This document shows positions 1 through 9,615 of a DNA stretch of 18,396 bases, piece after piece. Each line of letters begins with the position of its first letter. Within the stretch, counting starts at the first letter, position 1. Below the pieces are notes generated by a model. It saw nothing but the letters and a program-made list of their open reading frames with translations, had not been told where the DNA came from and did no database searches. The translations under genes and the position numbers were made by a program. This stretch comes from Micromonospora chokoriensis. Its GTDB lineage: Bacteria; Actinomycetota; Actinomycetes; Mycobacteriales; Micromonosporaceae. The stretch covers positions 1-18,396 of the forward strand of contig NZ_JOAN01000037.1 in the NCBI RefSeq assembly GCF_000718555.1, read 5' to 3'.

Positions 1-26
1 GGGCGGGGGCGGGCGGGGAGGGGCGG

Positions 27-344
27 TCAGGTTAGGGCTGGGGTCTGGGCGTGGATGTGGAAGCGCAGCGAGCGGGCGTCGGTGAAGCACTCCCGCATCG
101 GGCGCACCAGCTCCCGGTGCTCCGGGCTGCGTTCCCAGTCTTCGAAGTCGGCCAGGCTCGCCCACTCACTGGTGATCAGCCACTGCTCCGGGTCGGTCGA
201 CGAACGGCACACCTGGTCGACCAGGTGCCCCGGCACGCCGCCGGCGACCAGGTGCCGTACTTCCTCGTACGCGGCGAGGAACTGCTCGGTGCGCGGCACC
301 GGCACCCGTACCAGAAAGACCACCCGGGCTCGCTGCTCGCTCAT
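27..344 (-). CDS. ABM-family antibiotic biosynthesis monooxygenase
   Basis: 105 residues. A small single-domain protein of the ABM ferredoxin-like (dimeric alpha/beta barrel) superfamily. Members in aromatic polyketide clusters, such as TcmH and ActVA-Orf6, are cofactor-free oxygenases that convert a naphthol ring to a quinone. Seen: an N-terminal beta strand (VVFLVRVPV, residues 8-16), an amphipathic helix with the conserved spacing, a central WLITSEWASLADFEDW segment (55-70) and a SPEHRELVRPM helix, all typical of the fold. The ATG overlaps the KS-beta stop codon as ATGA, so it is the last visible gene of the polyketide operon and probably translationally coupled. The family assignment is firm from pattern. 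The role as quinone-forming oxygenase is inferred from context; some ABM proteins in such clusters have no proven activity. Confidence 0.8.
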   Translation of the reverse strand: MSEQRARVVFLVRVPVPRTEQFLAAYEEVRHLVAGGVPGHLVDQVCRSSTDPEQWLITSEWASLADFEDWERSPEHRELVRPMRECFTDARSLRFHIHAQTPALT

Positions 345-1597
345 GACGCCTCTCCCCTCATCGGCGCGGCCCCGCGCAGGACCAGCGCGCTGTTGAACCC
401 GTCGAAGCCCCGCGCGCAGACCAGCGCGAGCCGGCTGCGCGGTTGGCGGTGTTCCCGCAGGAAGTCCAGCTCGCAGCCCTCGGCTACCTCGTCCGGCCCC
501 GCCGACGCGGGCAGCGTGTCGTGGGCGAAGGCGAGCAGCGCGGTGGCCACGTCCAACGCCGAGCCACCCTGGTACGCCCGACCGGTAAGCGGTTTCTGCG
601 TGGTCACCGGAGGCGGCCGGTCGGCAAACACGGCTCGCAGCGCCTCGGCCTCGCTGCGGTCGTAGCGGGGCACACCGAGCGCGTCGGGCAGCACCACGTC
701 GACCCCGGCCGCCGCGACACCGGCCCGGTCCAGGGCCAGGCGCATCGCCCGCGCGTACTGGGCCGGGTCGCCGCTGCTCTCCGCAGTGGTGTGCGCGGCG
801 TCGTGGGTGGAGCCCCACCCGCTCACCTCGCCGTAGACCCGGGCACCCCGGGCCAGGGCGTGCCCCAACTCCTCCACCACGAACACCGCTCCCCCCTCGG
901 CCGGCAGGTAGCCGCTGGCCGTGGCGTCGAACGGCCGGTACGCCCGCTCCGGGTCGGCGACGTCGCTGAGCAGCCCGGAGCGCAGCTGGCAGGCGAGCGC
1001 GTACGGGCTCAACGGGCACTCGGTGGCCCCGGCGATGACGACCGGGGTGCCTCGGCGCACCGCGCGGGCGGCGTGCGCCAGGCTGTCCAGCCCGCCGGCC
1101 GACTCCGCGACCAGCACCCCGCTCGGGCCCTTGAACTGGTGGTGGATGGAGAGCTGCCCGACGCTTGCCGCGTAGAACCAGGCGATCGACTGGTACGCCC
1201 CGACCGTGCGGGACGTGCCGCCCCAGAGGCGTTGCAGCTCCCGTTGACCGAACAGGTTGCCGCCGGACGAGCTGGCCAGGGTCACCGCGTAGCCGTACGG
1301 GTCGGGGGCCCGGTCGGGCAGGCCGGCGTCGGCCAGCGCCAGCCGGGTGGCGGCGAAGCCGAGGTGCGTCCACCTGTCGGTCTGCACCAGTTGTCGACTG
1401 TCGGCGTAGGAGTCGGCGGCGAAGTCGGGCACCTCCCCGCCGAAGCGGGTCGGGTAACCGGACGGGTCGAACAGCGTGATCGGTCCGGTCCGGCGGGTGC
1501 CGGCGAGGACCGTACGCCAGTGCGCGTCCGCGCCGATGCCGCTCGGTGCGACCACCCCGATGCCGGTCACCACGGCGCGAGCGACCTCGGCGCTCAC
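341..1597 (-). CDS. Type II polyketide chain-length factor (KS-beta)
   Basis: 418 residues, the usual length. Partner of KS-alpha in the ketosynthase heterodimer that builds the poly-beta-ketone chain and sets its length. The thiolase fold is complete: N-terminal [12 protein letters not shown], a GQRELQRLW region near 118-125, and a C-terminal GFDGFNSALVL. The position of the KS active-site cysteine is occupied by Ser166 in the context VAESAGGLD; most characterised chain-length factors have Gln here (AEQAGGLD). The histidine motifs of active ketosynthases are also absent, as expected for KS-beta. The start is GTG at 1597 (plus-strand cac), preceded on the minus strand by GGAG seven bases upstream. 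This GTG overlaps the stop of a preceding mini-ORF, so the Shine-Dalgarno sequence lies inside the 80-bp repeat. The stop overlaps the ABM gene start. KS-beta identity is very secure. Confidence 0.95.
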   Translation of the reverse strand: MSAEVARAVVTGIGVVAPSGIGADAHWRTVLAGTRRTGPITLFDPSGYPTRFGGEVPDFAADSYADSRQLVQTDRWTHLGFAATRLALADAGLPDRAPDPYGYAVTLASSSGGNLFGQRELQRLWGGTSRTVGAYQSIAWFYAASVGQLSIHHQFKGPSGVLVAESAGGLDSLAHAARAVRRGTPVVIAGATECPLSPYALACQLRSGLLSDVADPERAYRPFDATASGYLPAEGGAVFVVEELGHALARGARVYGEVSGWGSTHDAAHTTAESSGDPAQYARAMRLALDRAGVAAAGVDVVLPDALGVPRYDRSEAEALRAVFADRPPPVTTQKPLTGRAYQGGSALDVATALLAFAHDTLPASAGPDEVAEGCELDFLREHRQPRSRLALVCARGFDGFNSALVLRGAAPMRGEAS

Positions 1598-1677
1598 GCC
1601 AGCACTCCGCTTCGCTCCGCGCCGACGCGAGACGCCACGCTGCTGTGCCTGATGGTTCGCTCGCTACGCTCGTTCAC
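1594..1677 (-). CDS. 27-codon mini-ORF (copy B) encoded by the 80-bp repeat
   Basis: GTG start at 1677 and TGA at 1594. The TGA shares the bases GTGA with the KS-beta start, and the GTG shares GTGA with the stop of copy A. The predicted peptide begins [13 protein letters not shown] and ends AERSGVLA; it differs from copy A only by Val for Ala in the middle (bases 1625/1705). The sequence contains its own GGAG ahead of the downstream GTG. I recognise no domain. The likely role is as a translated linker that lets ribosomes travel from KS-alpha to KS-beta; a stable peptide function is doubtful. Whether it is translated is inferred only from start/stop geometry. Confidence 0.45.
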   Translation of the reverse strand: MNERSERTIRHSSVASRVGAERSGVLA

Positions 1678-1753
1678 GCCAGCACTCCGCTTCGCTCCGC
1701 GCCGGCGCGAGACGCCACGCTGCTGTGCCTGATGGTTCGCTCGCTACGCTCGT
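1594..1753. repeat. 80-bp tandem direct repeat, two copies
   Basis: Unit 1 (1594-1673) and unit 2 (1674-1753) are identical except for one base (1625 A, 1705 G). A further seven bases of the unit (TCACGCC, 1754-1760) continue into the end of KS-alpha. Each unit carries one 27-codon reading frame on the minus strand plus the GGAG and GTG for the next frame. The near identity suggests a recent duplication, or homogenisation by slippage or recombination. Confidence 0.97.
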
Positions 1754-1757
1754 TCAC
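1674..1757 (-). CDS. 27-codon mini-ORF (copy A) encoded by the 80-bp repeat
   Basis: GTG start at 1757 overlaps the KS-alpha stop as GTGA, and the TGA at 1674 overlaps the GTG of copy B in the same way. Together with copy B it fills the whole KS-alpha/KS-beta spacer without an untranslated base. The peptide is rich in Arg, Ser and Glu (VNERSER..., [12 protein letters not shown]) and resembles, from memory, repeat-encoded tails in Micromonosporaceae rather than a conserved protein. A coupling role is inferred. Confidence 0.45.
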   Translation of the reverse strand: MNERSERTIRHSSVASRAGAERSGVLA

Positions 1758-3028
1758 GCCGCCACCGCGCCGAGCATCCGCCGGAAGACCATCGCCGACT
1801 GGAAGCCGCCGAACCCGCTGCCCACCGAGAGGGCGACGTCCACCGGGACCTCCCGCGCCTCGTTGGGTACGTAGTCCAGGTCGCACTCCGGGTCCCGGGT
1901 GCTCCAGTTCGCCGTCGGCGGCACCACGCCGAACTCGATGGCGAGGGCGCACGCCGCCATCTCGATCGACCCGATCGCCCCGAGCGAGTGCCCCACCATC
2001 GACTTGATCGAGCTGATCGGCACCCGGTACGCGGCCTGACCCAACGCCCGCTTGAACGCGGCCGTCTCGTGCCGGTCGTTCTGCCGGGTGCCCGAGCCGT
2101 GCGCGCTGATGTAGGAAACCTGCTCGGGCAGGATCCTGCCCTGCTTGAGCGCGTCGGTGACGGCGAGGCTCATCTCCAGCCCGTCCGGGCGTAGCCCGGT
2201 CATGTGGAATCCGTTGCTGCGGCTGGCGTAGCCGGCCACCTCGCAGTAGATGTGCGCGCCGCGCCGCCGGGCGTGCCCGGCCTCCTCCAGCACCAGCACC
2301 GCCCCGCCCTCGGCCAGCACGAAGCCGTGCCGGTCGGCGTCGAACGGGCGGGAGGCGTGCGCCGGGTCGTCGTTGTCCGGGCTGGTCGCCTTGATCGCGT
2401 CGAACGAGGCGACCGTGACCGGCGAGATCGGTGAGTCGGCCGCGCCGGCCAGCATCACGTCCGCCTCACCGTCCACGATCATCTGGTGGGCGTAGCCGAT
2501 GGCGTCGATGCCGGAGGTGCAGCCGGTGGAGACCACCTGCGCCGGGCCGTGCAACCCGTGCCGGCAGGCCACGTCCGCCGCGAGGCTGCTGGGCACCAGC
2601 GCCTGATAGAGGTACGGGCCACCGCGCGCCCCGTCGACCAGCCAGCGCCGGCCGTGCTCGCTGACGGTGACGTACTCCTGCTCCAACGCCATCGTGCCGC
2701 CCACCGCCGTGCCCAGCACCACCCCGGCCCGGTCCCGCTCGGCGTCGGTGAGCAGCAGTTGGGCGTCGGCCATCGCCTCGGCGGAGCAGGCCAGCGCGAA
2801 CTGCACGTATCGGTCGGCCCGCCGCTGTTCGGCCTCGCTGAGCCCTGCGGCGACCGGATCGAAGTCGCACTCCGCCGCGATCTGCGACCGGAACGCTGAC
2901 GGGTCGAAGAAGCTGATCCGCCGGGTGGCGGTCCGGCCCTCGGTGATGGTCTTCCAGAAGCGGTCCCGGCTGGCGCCGCCGGGGGCGACCACCCCAATCC
3001 CGGTCACCACCGTGCGGCGCCCGCTCAT
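1754..3028 (-). CDS. Type II polyketide ketosynthase KS-alpha
   Basis: 424 residues. The catalytic half of the ketosynthase/chain-length-factor heterodimer; it performs decarboxylative Claisen condensations of malonyl-ACP. Seen: N-terminal [12 protein letters not shown]; active-site Cys170 in [11 protein letters not shown]; His310 in [11 protein letters not shown]; Lys342 and His347 in [12 protein letters not shown]-terminal [15 protein letters not shown]. All catalytic residues are present. ATG at 3028 has AGAGGTGG upstream at good spacing and overlaps the stop of a 20-codon mini-ORF (ATGA). The stop overlaps the GTG of the repeat-encoded mini-ORF downstream. Its KS-beta partner follows 160 nt later; in most clusters the two genes directly overlap, so the inserted repeat is unusual. 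Substrate and chain length cannot be read from the sequence. Confidence 0.97.
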   Translation of the reverse strand: MSGRRTVVTGIGVVAPGGASRDRFWKTITEGRTATRRISFFDPSAFRSQIAAECDFDPVAAGLSEAEQRRADRYVQFALACSAEAMADAQLLLTDAERDRAGVVLGTAVGGTMALEQEYVTVSEHGRRWLVDGARGGPYLYQALVPSSLAADVACRHGLHGPAQVVSTGCTSGIDAIGYAHQMIVDGEADVMLAGAADSPISPVTVASFDAIKATSPDNDDPAHASRPFDADRHGFVLAEGGAVLVLEEAGHARRRGAHIYCEVAGYASRSNGFHMTGLRPDGLEMSLAVTDALKQGRILPEQVSYISAHGSGTRQNDRHETAAFKRALGQAAYRVPISSIKSMVGHSLGAIGSIEMAACALAIEFGVVPPTANWSTRDPECDLDYVPNEAREVPVDVALSVGSGFGGFQSAMVFRRMLGAVAA

Positions 3029-3083
3029 CGCGCCACCTCTGTTCGCGACTGCGGGGCTCGCAAACCCGGCTCACTCCTCGCGC

Positions 3084-3087
<4 letters not shown>
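3025..3087 (-). CDS. 20-codon mini-ORF linking cupin gene and KS-alpha
   Basis: GTG at 3087 shares GTGA with the cupin stop codon. The TGA at 3025 shares ATGA with the KS-alpha start, so the whole spacer between the two genes is one open frame. The peptide would be [20 protein letters not shown], with no recognised domain. The KS-alpha Shine-Dalgarno (AGAGGTGG) lies inside it. The DNA is unrelated to the 80-bp repeat but looks, from memory, like another intergenic repeat of Micromonosporaceae. Translation is inferred from geometry only. Confidence 0.4.
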
Positions 3088-5666
<2,579 letters not shown>

Positions 5667-5685
5667 GGTCATCCACCCCGCGCGG

Positions 5686-6216
5686 TCATGCCGGGTCCAG
5701 TTCGACCAACGGCTGGTCGTACTCGACCGGCTGGCCGTCCTCGACGAGGATCGCGGCCACCCGCCCGGCCCGGTCGGCGGTCACCTCGTTCATCAGCTTC
5801 ATCGCCTCGACGATGGCGACCGGCTGCCCCGGGCGGACCAGGTCGCCCACCGCGACGAACGGCCGCGCGCCCGGCTCCGGCGCCCGGTAGAAGGTGCCGA
5901 CGATCGGTGCCCTAACCGCGGCGTGCCCGGGCACTGGCGGCCGGATCACCGCCGGCGGGGCGACGGGCGCCGGCACGACCGGCGGTGCCGCCTCGGTCCG
6001 GGGCAGGGGCACGTCCGGACGGGTCGCGTCGTCGGGGTGCCACTCGACCTCCAGCACCGCCGGCCCGCTGCGCAGCCGGATCCGGCGGACCGGCCCGGCC
6101 AGCTCGGCGATCAGGTGCTGCGCCTGCCGGCGCAATCCGGCCAGCGCCTCCTCGCCACCCACCCCGACCTCGTCGGACGCGTCGACTGTCGACACCGTCG
6201 CGTCGCTGGCGGTCAT
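5686..6216 (-). CDS. accB: Biotin carboxyl carrier protein of acetyl-CoA carboxylase
   Basis: 176 residues, somewhat longer than the Escherichia coli protein. The N-terminal part (about 23-60) has an amphipathic helix and the short VLEVEW strand expected for subunit contact. A Pro/Ala-rich flexible linker (about 70-97) follows. The C-terminal biotinyl domain (about 100-176) contains [20 protein letters not shown] and the biotinylation motif [10 protein letters not shown] with acceptor Lys140. ATG at 6216 overlaps the AccDA stop (ATGA), and the AccC gene begins 13-19 nt after its stop. It carries carboxybiotin between AccC and AccDA. Identity is secure; it must depend on a biotin ligase encoded elsewhere. 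Confidence 0.95.
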   Translation of the reverse strand: MTASDATVSTVDASDEVGVGGEEALAGLRRQAQHLIAELAGPVRRIRLRSGPAVLEVEWHPDDATRPDVPLPRTEAAPPVVPAPVAPPAVIRPPVPGHAAVRAPIVGTFYRAPEPGARPFVAVGDLVRPGQPVAIVEAMKLMNEVTADRAGRVAAILVEDGQPVEYDQPLVELDPA

Positions 6217-7964
6217 CGCAGGCCCACCTGGGTGCCGGCGCGGGTCGCGCCGAAGCGCCGGAAGCGTTGCCGGCGCAGCCGGACCAGCATGGCGGGGGGC
6301 ACGTCCAGCAGCGGCAGGAGGTTGGCCAGCAGGGCGGCACGCAACCGGAGGGCGGTCTCCGCCGGGTCGTCGTGCGCGGCGGTCGCCGGCTCCGACACGA
6401 CCTCGTCGACCACCCCGATCCGGCACAGGTCGGGCGCGGTCAGTCGCAGCGCGCGGGCCGCCTGCGGCGCCGCGGACCGGTCCGGCCAGAGGATCGCCGC
6501 ACACCCCTCGGGGCTGATCACCGAGTAGACGGCGTTCTCCAGCATCAGCACCCGGTCGGCCACCGCCAGCGCCAGCGCACCGCCGCTGCCGCCCTCCCCG
6601 GTGATCACCGCGAGCACGGGGGTGGGCAACACGGTGAGGGTGAGGATGTTCTCGGCGATGGCGGCCGCCTGGCCCTGCTCCTCCGCGCTCACCCCGGGAT
6701 CAGCGCCGGGGGTGTCCACGAGGGTGATCACGGGCAGGCCGAGGCGGGCCGCGAGGCGCATCAGCCGCAGCGCCTTGCGGTGCCCGGCCGGGCTGGCCAT
6801 GCCGAAGTTGCGGGCCACCAACTCGGCGGTGGTGTGGCCCTTCTGGTGGCCGATGACCATGACGTGCCGGCCGGCCAGTCGCGCCAGGCCACCCACGATG
6901 GCCGGGCAGTCCCCGCCGAGCCGATCGCCGTGCAGCTCCACGAACCCGTCGAAGACCGAGTCGAGGTAGTCCAGTGTGGTGGGCCGCCCGGGGTGCCGCG
7001 CCATCCGGACGGTGTCCCACGCGTCGCGTACCGCCGTGGTGTCCCCCGCTTGCGGGGGAGCGGGGTCTGTGTCGGCCGCCGCCAGGGCCACGCCGTCGGC
7101 GGCGAGACGCTCGCGGCGCGGCGCCGGCTCCTGCCGGGGTACGGGCGGACGCGCCGGAGCGCCGATGCGGGTCGCGGCGAGCAGCGCCGCCAACTGTCCG
7201 CGCAGCGACCGACGCTGCACCACCATGTCGACCTGCCCGTGTCGGAGCAGGAAGTCGGCGGTCTGGAAGCCCTCCGGCAGGGCCCGGCCGGTGACCTGAC
7301 GGATCACCCGGGGGCCGGCGAAGCCCATCCGCGCGCCGCTCTCGGCGAGCACCAGATCGGTGTTGGTGGCGAACGAGGCGGCCACCCCACCGTAGGTCGG
7401 GTCGGTGAGGACGCTCACGGTGAGCAGCCCCGCCTCGCGCAGCGCGGCGATGGCCTGGCTGACGGTAGCCATCTGCATCAACGACAGCGCACCCTCCTGC
7501 ATCCGCGCCCCACCGGAGGCGGTGACCAGGACGAGTGGGGTGCGGTCGTCCAGCGCTCGTTCGGCCGTCCGGGTGATCAGCTCGCCCACCGCGCAGCCCA
7601 GACTGCCGCCGAGGAAGCGGAAGTCCATCACCGCCAACGCCACCGGGTGCCCGCCGATGGTGGCCGTGGCGCAGACGACCGCCTCGGCCAGGCCGGTGCT
7701 GGCCCGCGCGCCGGTAAGTCGGTGCGGGTACGGCAGCACGTCGACGAAGCCGATCGGGTCCGCCTCCGGCAGTCGGTCGGGCAGCAGGCGCAGCGACCCC
7801 GGGTCGACCAGTTGGCGCAGGCGCTCTGGCGCGCCCAGTCGGGCATGCTCGCCGCACTCCGGGCAGACGTCGAGGTTGCGGCGCAACCGTTTGCGGTAGA
7901 GCAGGCTGGCGCAGCCCGCGCAGCGGGACCAGAGCTGCTCTTCGCGCGGCGCGGTGGCCGTCAC
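6213..7964 (-). CDS. accDA: Fused acetyl-CoA carboxylase carboxyltransferase (beta+alpha, AccDA)
   Basis: 583 residues. The N-terminal half is the beta subunit: a C4 zinc ribbon (Cys15, Cys18, Cys34, Cys37), then the crotonase-fold signature [11 protein letters not shown] near 149-158 and [13 protein letters not shown] Pro/Ala/Arg-rich linker (about 269-311) leads to the alpha half with [34 protein letters not shown] and [27 protein letters not shown]. It transfers the carboxyl group from biotin to acetyl-CoA. GTG at 7964 overlaps the preceding cyclase stop (GTGA); an in-frame ATG at 8006 would lie inside that gene and add 14 non-homologous residues. With AccB and AccC it forms a complete malonyl-CoA supply unit inside the polyketide operon. 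The linker DNA contains a perfect short palindrome. Confidence 0.95.
   Translation of the reverse strand: MTATAPREEQLWSRCAGCASLLYRKRLRRNLDVCPECGEHARLGAPERLRQLVDPGSLRLLPDRLPEADPIGFVDVLPYPHRLTGARASTGLAEAVVCATATIGGHPVALAVMDFRFLGGSLGCAVGELITRTAERALDDRTPLVLVTASGGARMQEGALSLMQMATVSQAIAALREAGLLTVSVLTDPTYGGVAASFATNTDLVLAESGARMGFAGPRVIRQVTGRALPEGFQTADFLLRHGQVDMVVQRRSLRGQLAALLAATRIGAPARPPVPRQEPAPRRERLAADGVALAAADTDPAPPQAGDTTAVRDAWDTVRMARHPGRPTTLDYLDSVFDGFVELHGDRLGGDCPAIVGGLARLAGRHVMVIGHQKGHTTAELVARNFGMASPAGHRKALRLMRLAARLGLPVITLVDTPGADPGVSAEEQGQAAAIAENILTLTVLPTPVLAVITGEGGSGGALALAVADRVLMLENAVYSVISPEGCAAILWPDRSAAPQAARALRLTAPDLCRIGVVDEVVSEPATAAHDDPAETALRLRAALLANLLPLLDVPPAMLVRLRRQRFRRFGATRAGTQVGLR
7043..7058. 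repeat. Perfect 7-bp inverted repeat in the AccDA linker
   Basis: CCCCCGC-TT-GCGGGGG, a perfect stem with a two-base centre, falls inside the coding sequence of the low-complexity linker joining the beta and alpha halves of AccDA, encoding part of APPQAG. Similar short C/G palindromes are common between and within actinobacterial genes. It may be a small inserted repeat tolerated because the linker is unconstrained. Confidence 0.6.
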
Positions 7965-8299
7965 GGCCGCCGCCCGGTGTCCGGGGCGTCGAACCGGTAG
8001 AAGCACCGCGCCATGGCATCGCGCGGCGAGCGCCAGGTCGGCAGGTACGGCGAGACGTACGGGCGCAGACGGTCGCTGACCCGGATGAATTCGGGGTGCT
8101 CACGAGCGGCCTCCACCGCGCCCTCCGCCGGCTGCGCGGTCTCGAGCAGGTGCACATAGAGGTCGTGCAGGCGGTACAGCGAGCGGTGCCGGACACCGAC
8201 CAGGCGCGGCAGCTCCGTCGCGTCCGACTCGGCGAAGATCTCGGCGACCCGCTCCTCGGCGGTCGGATCCACCTTCGCGACGATCAGCGATCGCTCCAT
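7961..8299 (-). CDS. TcmI-type polyketide cyclase (operon copy)
   Basis: 112 residues, usual length for the TcmI/WhiE-ORFVII cyclase family (ferredoxin-like dimer). Family features: an N-terminal LIVAKV strand, RVAEIFAESDATELPRLVGVRHRSLYRLHDLYVHL (about 18-52), and C-terminal SPYLPTWRSPRDAMARCFYRFD. It acts late in ring closure of the aromatic chain. ATG at 8299 has GGGGGAGG about six bases upstream; an in-frame upstream extension to 8389 is rejected because it is Arg/Ser-rich and lacks homology. It is the first gene of the minus-strand polyketide operon. A paralogue, by eye around 60% identical, is encoded on the other side of the SARP gene. Confidence 0.93.
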   Translation of the reverse strand: MERSLIVAKVDPTAEERVAEIFAESDATELPRLVGVRHRSLYRLHDLYVHLLETAQPAEGAVEAAREHPEFIRVSDRLRPYVSPYLPTWRSPRDAMARCFYRFDAPDTGRRP

Positions 8300-8382
8300 A
8301 CTGGGCCTCCCCCCACGGCGTCCGGCCGGCGACGGGTGGCCCCCGGACGCGCTGGACGACTGCCGACACGATGCGCCGGTCC

Positions 8383-8400
8383 TCGTCACGGCGGCGTCAC
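8383..8400 (-). promoter_or_regulatory. Putative SARP operator A, facing the polyketide operon
   Basis: Read on the minus strand: GTGACGC-CGCC-GTGACGA, two heptamers separated by four bases (11-bp period). This is the spacing known for SARP direct-repeat operators. The inner edge lies 83 bp before the cyclase ATG. Nine bases further downstream is CATCGT, a weak candidate -10. Confidence 0.5.
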
Positions 8401-8429
8401 CGCGCCGGGCCGGTTAGCGACGCATGGCC

Positions 8430-8447
8430 GTGACGCTGCGTTGACGC
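8430..8447 (+). promoter_or_regulatory. Putative SARP operator B, facing the SARP gene
   Basis: GTGACGC-TGCG-TTGACGC, heptamers with the same 11-bp period as operators A and C. Exactly eight bases after the second heptamer lies TATCAG (8456-8461), a plausible -10, matching the 8-bp distance described for SARP-activated promoters. It could serve autoregulation. Confidence 0.45.
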
Positions 8448-8460
8448 AACCTGTGTATCA

Positions 8461-8490
8461 GCTATGCGTCCGACGTACTCCACGCGTCAA
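8461..8490 (-). promoter_or_regulatory. Possible promoter of the polyketide operon
   Basis: On the minus strand TTGACG (8485-8490), an 18-bp spacer, then CATAGC (8461-8466). The -35 is good and the -10 is weak. It would give a leader of roughly 150 nt. The alternative is a SARP-dependent promoter at operator A closer to the gene. Confidence 0.3.
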
Positions 8491-8552
8491 TGTTTGCGCA
8501 GTTCAGAACCGATCTCGGGTTGACTGTCGCCAATAGAAGGTCCATGCTGACA

Positions 8553-8580
8553 TTGACTCAACGTGACCGTTATTGATAAT
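8553..8580 (+). promoter_or_regulatory. Near-consensus sigma-70-type promoter of the SARP gene
   Basis: TTGACT (8553-8558), a 16-bp spacer and GATAAT (8575-8580): five of six matches in each box, in a noticeably AT-rich patch. Transcription would start near 8587, leaving a leader of about 140 nt before the GTG at 8725. This placement also excludes the in-frame GTG at 8563 as start codon. Confidence 0.5.
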
Positions 8581-8724
8581 CTTGAGCACGGTCAGCCCTT
8601 CTGCTTCGGCGGGCGTGGCCGTGCCCGGTCATGCCGCGATCGGTGGGGTCGACAGTGGCGTCGCGGGCAACCGATCCGGGACACAGCAGACAGTCGGGAC
8701 GAGCGTTCCGCAGGGGGTGCCGCC

Positions 8725-9522
8725 GTGGCCGCTGATCCGTCCGTGCCGACCGCCGGAGACCCGCCCGAGGAGGGCGTCTCACTCCACCTGCTCGGAGGCT
8801 TCCGACTGCTCCGCGAGGCGGCGCCGGTCGTGGTGCCGCGCGGGCTGCAACGGGTGATCGCGCTGATCGGGCTCCGCCCCGGCGCCACCCGCAGCCAGCT
8901 CGCCGGGCTGCTCTGGCCGGACGCGCCGGAGGAGCGGGCGCTGTCCTCACTGCGCACCGCCCTGTGGCGGCTCCGACAGGACCCGTGCTGCCCGATGACC
9001 GTGGCCAGCGACACCGTACGCCTCAGCCCGGCGGTCCGGCTCGACGTGGACGACCTGGTCGGCACCGCGGCCCGGGTCCGCGACGGCGACGATCCCAGCA
9101 CCGCGGCCGGGGCGCTCGCCGCCGGGCGACACGACCTCCTCCCCGGTTGGTACGACGACTGGGTGCTGCTGGACCGGGAGCGACTGCGCCAACTCCGCCT
9201 GCACATGCTGGAACAGGTGGCCGGGCAGCACCTGGCCGCGGGGAGGCACGGCGAGGCCCTCGAAGCCGCGCTGGAGGCGATGGCCGCCGAGCCGCTACGG
9301 GAGACACCACACCGACTGGTGGTCCGCATCCACCTGGCCGAGGGCAACGCCTTCGAAGCCGTGCACGCCTTCTACGTGTACCGGGACCTGCTACGCCGCG
9401 AGCTTCGGCTGGAGCCGAGCCCCGCCATGAGCGCCCTGCTCGACGACACCCTCGCCCCGATCCGCCAGGCCAGCCGCGAAGCCATCACGGACCGCCCGTC
9501 ACCGGCCGGTCGCCGGACGTGA
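8725..9522 (+). CDS. SARP-family transcriptional activator
   Basis: 265 residues. Streptomyces antibiotic regulatory protein layout: an OmpR-type winged-helix DNA-binding domain (about 18-95: LHLLGGFRLL, RSQLAGLLWPDAPEERALSSLRTALWRLRQ, DTVRLSPAVRLDVDDL) followed by the bacterial transcriptional activation domain (about 105-250: GRHDLLPGWYDDWVLLDRERLRQ, EALEAALEAMAAEPLRETPHRLVVRIHLAEGN, YRDLLRRELRLEPSPAM). I chose GTG 8725 because AGGGGG lies seven bases upstream and the frame upstream to GTG 8563 is unlike the family and overlaps a promoter. No ATPase or TPR extension, so it is a small pathway-specific SARP of the ActII-ORF4/DnrI type. It most likely activates the divergent polyketide operon and the downstream cyclase-hydroxylase pair through the GTGAC heptamer pairs. 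The stop codon is inside operator C. Confidence 0.92.
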   Translation: MAADPSVPTAGDPPEEGVSLHLLGGFRLLREAAPVVVPRGLQRVIALIGLRPGATRSQLAGLLWPDAPEERALSSLRTALWRLRQDPCCPMTVASDTVRLSPAVRLDVDDLVGTAARVRDGDDPSTAAGALAAGRHDLLPGWYDDWVLLDRERLRQLRLHMLEQVAGQHLAAGRHGEALEAALEAMAAEPLRETPHRLVVRIHLAEGNAFEAVHAFYVYRDLLRRELRLEPSPAMSALLDDTLAPIRQASREAITDRPSPAGRRT

Positions 9523-9536
9523 CGGTGATGTGACAG
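9519..9536 (+). promoter_or_regulatory. Putative SARP operator C, before cyclase 2
   Basis: GTGACGG-TGAT-GTGACAG, heptamers with the 11-bp period. The first overlaps the SARP stop codon. The downstream edge is 79 bp before the cyclase ATG, almost the same distance as for operator A (83 bp). After both sites, at the same offset of nine bases, GCAnnGTG occurs (GCACGGTG here, GCATCGTG at A). Confidence 0.5.
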
Positions 9537-9615
9537 GTGCTGCGGCACGGTGGGCGCACAAAGCACGTGGCACCGACCCCCGAGGGTCGGACACGCCACC
9601 GGCGGAAGGGGTCCC

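Larger units (their letters stand above)
8300..8724. other. 425-bp divergent regulatory region
   Basis: No gene is visible here. The segment separates the minus-strand polyketide operon from the plus-strand SARP gene. It holds direct-repeat operators A and B, at least four copies of TGACGC in either orientation (8394-8399, 8431-8436, 8442-8447, 8484-8489), a candidate promoter in each direction, and an AT-rich patch around 8550-8582. The last 140 nt form the SARP mRNA leader, with no riboswitch that I recognise. Confidence 0.6.

Noticed and set aside
1..26. G-rich tract at the left edge as possible terminator or G-quadruplex
   Set aside because: Only 26 bases are visible and no stem can be drawn. 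It is too little to call.
1674..1952. 92-codon frame spanning the KS-alpha end and repeat copy A
   Set aside because: Most of it is an out-of-frame reading of KS-alpha. Only the last 27 codons, after the KS-alpha stop, are plausible and are listed as a mini-ORF.
7965..8006. Upstream ATG for AccDA at 8006
   Set aside because: It lies within the cyclase gene, lacks homology, and the GTG at 7964 keeps the 4-nt coupling seen throughout the operon.
8548..8569. Further TGAC motifs (8549, 8555, 8564) as an additional SARP site
   Set aside because: Spacing is irregular (6 and about 9-10 bp) rather than 11 bp, so they were not counted with operators A-C.
8563..8724. N-terminal extension of the SARP from GTG 8563
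   Set aside because: It overlaps the -10 box of the best promoter, is unlike SARP N termini, and GTG 8725 has a much better ribosome binding site.
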